A stretch of 64,000 bases of DNA from Hymenobacter mellowenesis. GTDB taxonomy: Bacteria; Bacteroidota; Bacteroidia; Cytophagales; Hymenobacteraceae. The position numbers were made by a program, and so were the translations under genes. Shown one piece after another: positions 57,181 through 64,000 of this stretch. The first letter of the stretch is position 1. Each line of letters opens with the position of its first letter. The stretch lies in contig NZ_JAUQSX010000007.1 in assembly GCF_030581005.1 (NCBI RefSeq), forward strand, positions 274,440 to 338,439, written 5' to 3'. The notes below the pieces were generated by a model that ran no database searches, was not told where the DNA came from, and was given only the letters and a program-made list of their open reading frames with translations.

Positions 57181-60141
57181 ATGCCCGCATACCGCCCCGA
57201 AGAGATTGAAAAGAAGTGGCAGGCCCACTGGAAAGCGCACCGCACTTTCCGCACCGAGAACCACTCCGACAAGCCCAAGTACTACGTGCTCGACATGTTC
57301 CCCTACCCCTCGGGGGCGGGCCTGCACGTGGGGCACCCGCTGGGCTACATTGCCTCCGATATCGTGACGCGCTACAAGCGCCTGCGCGGCTTCAACGTGC
57401 TGCACCCCATGGGCTTCGACTCCTTTGGCCTGCCCGCCGAGCAGTACGCCATCCAGACCGGCCAGCACCCCGCCATCACCACCGAGAAGAACATTGAAAC
57501 CTACGTGCAGCAGCTCAGCAGCCTCGGTTTCAGCTACGACTGGAGCCGCGAAGTGCGCACCTCGGATGCCTCTTATTACAAGTGGACGCAGTGGATTTTC
57601 CTCAAGCTGTTCAACTCCTGGTACAACCTCGATACCGATAAGGCTGAGCCCCTCACCGAGCTCACCGCCCGCTTTGCCGCCAGCGGCAGCGAGGGCATCC
57701 GCGCCGCCGGCGACGATGGCGACCGCCTCAGCTTCTCAGCCGGCCAGTGGGCCTTGTTCTCGGAAAAGCAGAAGCTGGCCGCCGTGCTCCCCTACCGCCT
57801 CGCCTACCAGCAGGACACCTACGTGAACTGGTGCCCCGGCCTGGGCACGGTGCTCTCGAACGATGAAGTGAAAGACGGCCTGAGCGAGCGCGGCGGCTTC
57901 CCCGTCGAGCGCCGCCTCATGCCCCAGTGGAACCTGCGCATCACTGCCTACGCCGACCGCCTCCTGCAAGGCCTCGACCAGCTCGACTGGCCCGATGCCG
58001 TGAAGGAAATGCAGCGCAACTGGATTGGCAAGAGCATCGGCGCCGAAGTCACCTTCCCGGTGCAGGGCTCCGAAACCGCCCAAATCAAGGTCTACACCAC
58101 CCGCGTCGACACCATTTACGGCGCCACCTTCCTGGTGCTTGCCCCCGAGCACGAGCTGGTGGACGAACTCACCACGCCCGGCCAGCGCGCCGCCGTCGAT
58201 GAGTACATCGCTGCCACCAAGCGCCGCTCGGAGCGCGACCGCATGACCGACGTGAAGGCCGTGTCCGGCGTCTTCACCGGCGCCTACGCCCTGAACCCGG
58301 TGAACAACGAGCCCGTGCCCATCTGGCTGGCCGACTACGTGCTGGCCGGCTACGGCACCGGCGCCGTGATGGCCGTGCCCAGCGGCGACCAGCGTGATTA
58401 CCTGTTCGCCAAGCACTTCAACCTGCCCATCCCCGCCATCTCCGATGCCCAGCAGGGCCTCGACCAGCAGGCCGACCCCACCAAAGAAGGCCGCTACATC
58501 AATTCCGGCATCATCAACGGCCTCACCTACAAGGAGGCCACGCAGAAGCTCATTGCCTTCCTCGAAGAGAAGGGCCTGGGCAAAGGCAAGGTGAATTTCC
58601 GCCAGCGCGACGCCATTTTTGGCCGCCAGCGCTACTGGGGCGAGCCCATTCCGATTTACTACAAGGACGGCACCGCCTACGGCATCGCCGAGGCCGACCT
58701 GCCGCTGGTGCTACCCGAAATCGACGAATACAAGCCCACCGAAACCGGCGAGCCGCCCCTCGGCCGCGCCCAGGATTGGCTTTATAAAGGCAAATACCCC
58801 TACGAGCTGAGCACCATGCCCGGCTGGGCGGGCTCGTCGTGGTACTACCTCCGCTACATGGACCCCACCAACGAAGCCCGCTTCGTATCGGAGGAAGCCG
58901 AGCAGTACTGGGGCAGCGTTGACCTCTACATGGGCGGGGCCGAACACGCCACCGGCCACCTGCTCTACGCCCGCTTCTGGTACCTATTCCTGAAGGACTT
59001 GGGCCTCGTCAGCAGCAACGAGCCATTCCAGAAACTGATTAACCAGGGGATGATTCTGGGGGTTTCGGAGAAGATTTATCGATTGAATCAGGCTGTGAAG
59101 CCTGAGGCAACAACTGCGGAAACTCAAGCAGCCTTGGATACTCCTTTCACCAAGCTGCATTTTTCGTCAAGTGAATTTGAGCTCAGTTTGCCAACGAAGA
59201 ATGTATTTGTCAGCCAGGACATCCGAGACAGATTCCGCCCAACTGAAGGTGTTAGCTCCGGCAGTTTAACGGCACTGCATGTTGACATTTCGCAAGTCGA
59301 AAACAATAAACTTGATATTGATAAGTATCTGTCATCGCACCCAGATATTCAGGATGCGGTTTTCGTTTGTGCTGGTGGCTATTGGCAAAATGGCAGCTTC
59401 ACCGCTTTCCCATTCGGTGGCTCTGATGTCTTCCTGACTGCTTCGGAAGTCGAGAAAATGTCGAAGTCGAAATACAATGTTGTTAACCCCAACATTCTAA
59501 TCGACAAATACGGCGCGGACGCCCTGCGCCTCTACGAAATGTTCCTCGGCCCGCTGGAGCAGTACAAGCCCTGGAACACCAACGGCATCAGCGGCGTGGG
59601 CGGCTTCCTCAAGAAGTTCTGGCGCCTCTTCCACCCCGAAGACGGCCCCCTCGCCGTCACCGATGAGCCCGCCACGCCCGCCGAGCTCAAGGTGCTGCAC
59701 CGCGCCATCCAGAAGGCGCAGGAAGACATCGAGAAGTTCAGCTTCAACACCTCCGTCAGCCTGTTTATGATTACCGTGAACGAGCTCACGGCACTCAAGT
59801 GCCACAAGCGCGCCATCCTGGAGCCGCTGGTGCTGCTGGTGTCGCCCTACGCGCCGCACCTCGCCGAGGAGTTGTGGCAGGAGTTGGGCCACGAGGCCGG
59901 CAGCATCTCCACGGCCAGCTACCCCGAGTTCCGCGAGGAATTTCTGGTGGAGGACACCGTGACCTACCCGCTGGCCATCAACGGCAAGGTGCGCGAGCAA
60001 ATGCAGTTCGCCGCCGCCGCCACCGCTGCCGAGATTGAAACCGCCGTGCTGGCCTCCGATTTCCTGGCCAAGCACGGCGAAGGCAAATCGGCCAAGAAGG
60101 TGATTGTGGTGCCGGGGCGCATGGTGAACGTGGTGGTGTAG
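57181..60141 (+). CDS. leuS: Leucyl-tRNA synthetase
   Basis: LeuS charges tRNA-Leu and edits isoleucine and norvaline. The 986 residues are long for bacteria and carry HVGH (49-52), the CP1 editing domain (about 225-420) and KMSKS (759-763). Ahead of KMSKS is an insertion (about 625-745) with FVSQDIRDRF, LTALHVDISQVENN and VFVCAGGYWQNGSF that I recognise as the Bacteroidota form of the leucine-specific region, here longer than usual. This stretch has far lower G+C than the rest of the gene. The reading frame is intact throughout. A family A palindrome follows the stop. Confidence 0.97.
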   Translation: MPAYRPEEIEKKWQAHWKAHRTFRTENHSDKPKYYVLDMFPYPSGAGLHVGHPLGYIASDIVTRYKRLRGFNVLHPMGFDSFGLPAEQYAIQTGQHPAITTEKNIETYVQQLSSLGFSYDWSREVRTSDASYYKWTQWIFLKLFNSWYNLDTDKAEPLTELTARFAASGSEGIRAAGDDGDRLSFSAGQWALFSEKQKLAAVLPYRLAYQQDTYVNWCPGLGTVLSNDEVKDGLSERGGFPVERRLMPQWNLRITAYADRLLQGLDQLDWPDAVKEMQRNWIGKSIGAEVTFPVQGSETAQIKVYTTRVDTIYGATFLVLAPEHELVDELTTPGQRAAVDEYIAATKRRSERDRMTDVKAVSGVFTGAYALNPVNNEPVPIWLADYVLAGYGTGAVMAVPSGDQRDYLFAKHFNLPIPAISDAQQGLDQQADPTKEGRYINSGIINGLTYKEATQKLIAFLEEKGLGKGKVNFRQRDAIFGRQRYWGEPIPIYYKDGTAYGIAEADLPLVLPEIDEYKPTETGEPPLGRAQDWLYKGKYPYELSTMPGWAGSSWYYLRYMDPTNEARFVSEEAEQYWGSVDLYMGGAEHATGHLLYARFWYLFLKDLGLVSSNEPFQKLINQGMILGVSEKIYRLNQAVKPEATTAETQAALDTPFTKLHFSSSEFELSLPTKNVFVSQDIRDRFRPTEGVSSGSLTALHVDISQVENNKLDIDKYLSSHPDIQDAVFVCAGGYWQNGSFTAFPFGGSDVFLTASEVEKMSKSKYNVVNPNILIDKYGADALRLYEMFLGPLEQYKPWNTNGISGVGGFLKKFWRLFHPEDGPLAVTDEPATPAELKVLHRAIQKAQEDIEKFSFNTSVSLFMITVNELTALKCHKRAILEPLVLLVSPYAPHLAEELWQELGHEAGSISTASYPEFREEFLVEDTVTYPLAINGKVREQMQFAAAATAAEIETAVLASDFLAKHGEGKSAKKVIVVPGRMVNVVV
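59041..59520 (+). other. Low-GC patch within leuS
   Basis: My hand count gives 223 G+C of 480 (46%), against 39 of 60 (65%) in a sample line upstream (58681-58740). Codon use changes from C/G-ending to mixed endings (for example AATAAACTTGATATTGATAAG) and returns at about 59510. The patch codes for the insertion before KMSKS and the KMSKS loop itself. Confidence 0.85.
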
Positions 60142-60147
60142 GCTAAC

Positions 60148-60245
60148 GGAACGGTCATGCTGAGCGCAGCCGAAGCATCTCTACCGCAGTAGTAATTATT
60201 TACTCTCGCGGTAGAGATGCTTCGGCTGCGCTCAGCATGACGGTT
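60148..60245. repeat. Long palindrome, family A, copy 11
   Basis: The arms GAGCGCAGCCGAAGC and GCTTCGGCTGCGCTC pair perfectly, with inner arms CTCTACCGC and GCGGTAGAG. It lies between leuS and a convergent gene, before a terminator. Confidence 0.95.
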
Positions 60246-60256
60246 TGGATATTTCT

Positions 60257-60291
60257 AAAAGAGGCCCGTTGCGATTGCAACGGGCCTCTTT
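60257..60291. terminator. Bidirectional terminator after leuS
   Basis: AAAAGAGGCCCGTTGC and GCAACGGGCCTCTTT are perfect arms with a short GATT loop and T/A flanks, between leuS and the convergent membrane-anchored protein gene. Confidence 0.85.
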
Positions 60292-60321
60292 GCTCTTAGC
60301 ATCGTGGCGCGTCTTTAGCGG

Positions 60322-61035
60322 CTAAGGCAGCAGCTTGGCCGGCTGGCCGGAAGCGTCAACGAGCTGCATCACCGGCTGGTCGTGCGTGTCGATGTAGATT
60401 TTGAGGCGCACACGCCCTTTGGAATCGCGCAGAAATAGGCCGGTTTCGCCGCTGGCCGCCCGGCCCAGAAACAGCCGCTCCGCCCCCAGCTGGTTCGAGG
60501 CCACGAGCTGCGCTACGCCGCGCCGGTAGGCGGCCGTGTCGTGCAGGGCGGTTAGTGAATCGAGGTAGGCCAGTTCCCGGGTCAGGGGGAAGCTGTCGTT
60601 GCGGTCCCAGAGCTTCAGGCCGTAGCTCCTCACCACCGGGCCGGTGCCGGCGCGCTGGTCGTATTGCAGCTGCATCAGCTGGTCGTTGCGGAACTGGTCG
60701 ATGGAATACACCATGCTGGCCTCGCGCGGGTTGCCGTTGTATAGCAGGCCGCCGCATTCGTCGCCTGCCTCGTTGAAAAAAGTCAGGCCCGCTCCGCGCT
60801 CGCGCGCTGGCAGGGACCGTCCGTTCAGCATGCCCGGGTGCTGCCGCCGGCTGCCGCTAATCACCATTTTGAGCTGGCCGTCCGGCTCCACGATGTTGAT
60901 GCGCTCGGCCGTCAGCACCGGGCTCCGCTGGGTTTGCAGCAGATAAACCAGCGCCAGTAGCAGGCCTACGACGAGCAGCGTGAGCACTCCTACCCACACC
61001 TGGAGCAGCCGGAGCGATTTGTTGGCATCAATCAT
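60322..61035 (-). CDS. Membrane-anchored beta-rich protein of unknown function
   Basis: This 237-residue protein has one N-terminal membrane segment (LLQVWVGVLTLLVVGLLLAL) and an outward domain of repeated beta patterns: ERINIVEPDGQLKMVISGS, GAGLTFFNEAGDECGGLLY, ERLFLGRAASGETGLFLRDS and KGRVRLKIYID. The four or so x-G-x-x-L/F-x-D units look like a short beta-propeller or beta-solenoid. I do not recognise a family. Confidence 0.75.
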   Translation of the reverse strand: MIDANKSLRLLQVWVGVLTLLVVGLLLALVYLLQTQRSPVLTAERINIVEPDGQLKMVISGSRRQHPGMLNGRSLPARERGAGLTFFNEAGDECGGLLYNGNPREASMVYSIDQFRNDQLMQLQYDQRAGTGPVVRSYGLKLWDRNDSFPLTRELAYLDSLTALHDTAAYRRGVAQLVASNQLGAERLFLGRAASGETGLFLRDSKGRVRLKIYIDTHDQPVMQLVDASGQPAKLLP

Positions 61036-61252
61036 AACAAAGTGCTGGGGGTAAGTTTAGAAAGAAGGTTTATATACGACAGCATTGAGCGTACCCGGTT
61101 GAACAGCAAGACAAAACATGATAGCATTCTGCGTCACGTCAGCTTCTTTTGGACAGGAAGCTACCGGCTTCGATAGTCTTTTTTGGAGAAGCAAAAGAGG
61201 CCAATGCGCATTTACTGAAGCGGGACCGCCACGTCTTTCCGCTGGCTGGCAG

Positions 61253-61260
61253 TACGTTTG
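61253..61260 (+). promoter_or_regulatory. -7 box TACGTTTG of the M14 peptidase gene
   Basis: A perfect TAnnTTTG match, 25 bases before the ATG at 61286. Confidence 0.55.
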
Positions 61261-61285
61261 CCCTCACACTATTTCTCGTTCATAA

Positions 61286-63895
61286 ATGACCGGTTTTTCC
61301 TGGCTGAATTTTAAGCTCCTGCGAACCCAACGGCAGGTTTTCGGCGCAATAGCTACCGGGCTGCTATTGCTGCTCAGCTTCACAAGCCGCGCCCAAACCA
61401 CCGACGCGGCCGGCCCCCTGCTCACGCCCGAGCAATTCCTGGGCTACAAGCTGGGCGCGCAGTTCACGCCGCACGCCGAGCTGCTGCGCTACGTGGCCCA
61501 CATCACCGCCCACTCGCCCGGCCGCATGAAACTGGTGCGCTACGGCAGCACCTACGAAAAGCGCCCGCTCGAAGTGGTGCAGATTGCCAACGCCGAAACC
61601 TTCGGCCGGTTGGAAGACGTGCGTCACAACAATCTGAAATTGGCCGGTCTGGAAAGCGGCACCGGCCAGCGCCAGCAGCCGGCCGTGTGCTGGCTGAGCT
61701 ACAACGTGCACGGCAACGAGGCGGTGAGCTCCGAAGCCGTGATGCAGGTGCTCTACGACCTGGCCAACCCGCAGGACCAGCAGATGCAGGACTGGCTGAA
61801 AAACACCGTCGTCATCGTCGACCCCTGCATCAACCCCGACGGCCATGACCGGTACGTGAACTGGTACAACCGCGTCCGCAACCAGTCGGTGAATGCCAGC
61901 CCCGACTCTTGGGAGCACCACGAGCCCTGGCCCGGTGGCCGCTTCAACCACTACTATTTCGACCTGAACCGCGACTGGGCCTGGCAAACTCAGCAGGAAA
62001 CCAAGCAGCGCATCGCCCTCTACAACCAGTGGCTGCCCGAGGTCCACGCCGACTTCCACGAGATGGGCCCGAACAACACCTACTACTTCTCGCCCGCCGC
62101 CAAACCTTACCACGCCGACCTCACGGCTTGGCAGCGCAAGTTTCAGGGCGTGCTGGGCGACTACAACAAAGTGGCCTTCGACAAGAACAACTGGCTGTAT
62201 TTCACCCGCGAAGTCTACGACCTGTACGCGCCCACCTACGGCGACACCTGGCCCAGCTTCAACGGCGCCATTGGCATGACGTATGAGCAGGGCGGCGGCG
62301 GGGCCGGCGGCCTGGCCTACGCCCGCCTCGACGGCGACACCCTGACGCTGGCCCAACGCATTGCCCACCACCACGCCGCCAGCCGCGCCACCATCCAGGC
62401 CACCGCCGAGCGGCACGACGACCTCGTGCGCGAGTTCCAGAGCTACTTCGCCAACGCCGCCAGCAAGCCCCAGGGCGAGTTCAAAAGCTACGTAATGTCG
62501 GCCGGCAACGACCCCGGCCAGCTCCGCGCCTTCACCCAGTACCTCGACCGCAACCAAATTCGCTACGGCTATGCCCCGAAGCGTGTCAAAACCAAAGGCT
62601 TCAACTACACCACCGGCAAAACCGGCGACGTCACCATCGAGCCGCGCGACGTGGTTATCAGCATGTATCAACCCAAATCGACGCTGGTGAAGGTGCTGTT
62701 CGAGCCCAAGTCGCAACTCGAAGACTCGCTCACCTACGATATAACCTCCTGGGCCCTGCCCTACGCGTTTGGCCTGAAGTCCTACGCCGTGCCCGGCCGC
62801 CTCGATGCCTCGGCCGGCGCGCCCGCCACGGCCAGCGTGAAAGGGAGCGCCGCCACCGCCGACCGCCCCTACGCCTACCTAGCCCGCTGGAACTCCTTGC
62901 AGGACGTGCGCTTCCTCAGCCGCCTGCTGCAACAGAAAGTGAAGGTGCGCTACGCTGAAAAGGCCTTTGAATCGGAAGGCCAGCAGTACGCGCCCGGCAC
63001 GCTCATCATCACCCGCACCGGCAACGAGGGCCTCGGGGCGCGGTTCGACCAGCTGGTGCGCGCCCAGGCCGACTCGGCCGGCACGACGGTGATGGCCGTT
63101 AAATCGGGTTTTTCGACTTCGGGGCGCGACCTAGGTTCCAGCTCGGTGCACTTCGTGAAGCAGCCCACGGTGGCCGTGGTGGCCGGGCCGGGCGTGGATG
63201 CCACGGCGTTTGGCGAGGTGTGGCACTTCTTCGAGCAGCAGCTCGGCTACCCGCTCACGGTGCTGGGCACCGACTACCTCAACCGCGTTTCGCTGAATAA
63301 ATACGACGTCCTCATTCTGCCTAACGGCGGCTACGGCGACGTGTACAACGACCGCAACCTCGAAAGCCTCAAAGCCTGGGTGCGCGACGGCGGCCGCCTC
63401 ATCGCCTTGGAAGGCGCGGCCAAATTCCTGTCTGGCAAAAAAGACTTCCTGCTCAAGCCCAAAACCACCGATTCCACTGCCATCAAGAAAGACCTGAAGG
63501 CTAACCCCTACCGCCTGCTGCGCCGCTATGGCGACGCCGAGCGCGAGGAAGCCGAAGACGCCGTGCAGGGCAGCATTTACCGCGTGCAGCTCGACAACAC
63601 CCACCCGCTAGCCTTCGGCTACGGCGGCACCTACTTCGCCCTGGTGCGCAACCCGCTCAACTACAGTTTCCTGGGCAAAGGCGGCTGGAACGTGGGCGTC
63701 ATCAAAAAAGACAGCTACTCGGCCGGCTTCACCGGCACCAAGGCCCGGAAGGAACTCAGCGACACGTTCGTCGTTGGCACCCAGGATTTAGGGCGCGGCT
63801 CGGTGGTGTACTTGGGCGACAACCCGCTTTTCCGCGCCTTCTGGCAGGGCGGCAAGCTGATGTTTGGGAATGCCGTTTTTCTGGTCGGGCAGTAA
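61286..63895 (+). CDS. Secreted M14-family zinc carboxypeptidase with GATase-like C-terminal domain
   Basis: This 869-residue exported metallopeptidase has a signal peptide (LLLLSFTSRAQ). The M14 domain (about 50-350) holds zinc ligands in HGNE (His142, Glu145), the substrate site NPDGHDRYVNWYNRVR and DLNRDWAW, and the third His in EVHADFHEMG (about 253-258). The C-terminal part (about 620-740) resembles a class I glutamine-amidotransferase fold (KYDVLILPNGGYGDVY, WVRDGGRLIALEGAAKF) without the catalytic Cys, as in several Bacteroidota M14 proteins. Peptide or peptidoglycan-like substrates are likely. The gene stands alone. Confidence 0.93.
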   Translation: MTGFSWLNFKLLRTQRQVFGAIATGLLLLLSFTSRAQTTDAAGPLLTPEQFLGYKLGAQFTPHAELLRYVAHITAHSPGRMKLVRYGSTYEKRPLEVVQIANAETFGRLEDVRHNNLKLAGLESGTGQRQQPAVCWLSYNVHGNEAVSSEAVMQVLYDLANPQDQQMQDWLKNTVVIVDPCINPDGHDRYVNWYNRVRNQSVNASPDSWEHHEPWPGGRFNHYYFDLNRDWAWQTQQETKQRIALYNQWLPEVHADFHEMGPNNTYYFSPAAKPYHADLTAWQRKFQGVLGDYNKVAFDKNNWLYFTREVYDLYAPTYGDTWPSFNGAIGMTYEQGGGGAGGLAYARLDGDTLTLAQRIAHHHAASRATIQATAERHDDLVREFQSYFANAASKPQGEFKSYVMSAGNDPGQLRAFTQYLDRNQIRYGYAPKRVKTKGFNYTTGKTGDVTIEPRDVVISMYQPKSTLVKVLFEPKSQLEDSLTYDITSWALPYAFGLKSYAVPGRLDASAGAPATASVKGSAATADRPYAYLARWNSLQDVRFLSRLLQQKVKVRYAEKAFESEGQQYAPGTLIITRTGNEGLGARFDQLVRAQADSAGTTVMAVKSGFSTSGRDLGSSSVHFVKQPTVAVVAGPGVDATAFGEVWHFFEQQLGYPLTVLGTDYLNRVSLNKYDVLILPNGGYGDVYNDRNLESLKAWVRDGGRLIALEGAAKFLSGKKDFLLKPKTTDSTAIKKDLKANPYRLLRRYGDAEREEAEDAVQGSIYRVQLDNTHPLAFGYGGTYFALVRNPLNYSFLGKGGWNVGVIKKDSYSAGFTGTKARKELSDTFVVGTQDLGRGSVVYLGDNPLFRAFWQGGKLMFGNAVFLVGQ

Positions 63896-63899
63896 GCAC

Positions 63900-63931
63900 C
63901 GTAGCTTGGACTCTGCGAGTCCGAGCTACAG
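63900..63931. repeat. Single-unit palindrome, family B
   Basis: GTAGCTTGGACTC-TGC-GAGTCCGAGCTAC forms one hairpin with a TGC loop, like each half of the element at 16634-16714. It overlaps the stop codon of the gene at the right edge. Confidence 0.8.
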
Positions 63932-64000
63932 TTTTAACGCCGCTTTTACGGCCTTGGGCAATGATGCCCGCACCAACTCATACGAGTGGTCAATCAACTC
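63926..64000 (-). CDS. C-terminal end of a MmcQ/YjbR-like protein (cut by window edge)
   Basis: The last 24 codons before the TAG at 63926-63928 read ELIDHSYELVRASLPKAVKA and a short tail. LIDxSYxLVxxSLPK is the closing motif of the MmcQ/YjbR family, small DNA-binding-fold proteins of unknown biological role. The stop codon lies inside a family B palindrome, so the repeat supplies part of the coding end. Confidence 0.7.
   Translation of the reverse strand, partial: ELIDHSYELVRASLPKAVKAALKL

Overview
The window looks like chromosome of a GC-rich Bacteroidota, most likely Hymenobacter or a close relative in the Hymenobacteraceae. The grounds are the Bacteroidota -7 promoter motif TAnnTTTG in front of many genes, the near absence of Shine-Dalgarno sequences, the gene order rpmF-plsX-fabH-efp-accB-accC, many small lipoproteins, DUF885, M14 and S41 secreted peptidases, and large numbers of intergenic palindromes. 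I recognise no tRNA, rRNA, CRISPR array, prophage or insertion sequence.

Layout. 1-12.7 kb: an ECF sigma factor with its anti-sigma factor (cut by the left edge), an aldehyde dehydrogenase, a three-repeat secreted protein, an S41 peptidase, a YdcF-like protein, a thioredoxin-like protein, a DUF885 lipoprotein, aspartate ammonia-lyase, a secreted esterase and a small lipoprotein. 12.7-21.8 kb: a 21-bp tandem repeat, an aldo/keto reductase, a Bax-inhibitor-1 protein, a secreted NucA-type nuclease, a tight four-gene operon (DoxX-like, DUF2071, membrane methyltransferase, membrane protein) and three poorly known genes. 21.8-31.1 kb: a HIT protein fused to a NuiA-type nuclease inhibitor, greA, a 2-hydroxyacid dehydrogenase, rsmA, a siroheme-synthase/TauE fusion, leucyl aminopeptidase, pdxA and a higBA toxin-antitoxin pair. 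31.1-37 kb: the ribosome and fatty-acid cluster DUF177-rpmF-plsX-fabH-efp-accB-accC. 37-49.6 kb: small exported proteins, a lipoyl E2 acyltransferase, valS, a nitrilase-family protein next to a PP-loop sugar amidotransferase, an acidic protein, a DUF4197 protein and cinA. 49.7-64 kb: ribBA, two overlapping glycosyltransferases, a TrkA-type potassium channel, dnaG, leuS, an M14 peptidase and the end of a YjbR-like gene.

How the genes relate. Most are housekeeping genes in short transcription units. The plsX-fabH-accB-accC block starts and feeds fatty-acid synthesis, alongside L32 and EF-P. The secreted nuclease and the intracellular inhibitor-like fusion, 5.2 kb apart, could be a toxic-enzyme and protection pair. 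The nitrilase and PP-loop pair looks like a split version of the ammonia-channelling arrangement in glutamine-dependent NAD synthetase.

The most striking non-coding feature is a family of ten long palindromes of about 95-115 bp plus one decayed copy, all intergenic. In nine of the ten the two arms change together, so pairing is kept. Other palindrome families, a 21-bp tandem repeat and several -7 boxes only 3-5 bases from start codons (possible leaderless mRNAs) add to the non-coding content. One stretch of leuS around its KMSKS loop is far poorer in GC than the rest of the gene.
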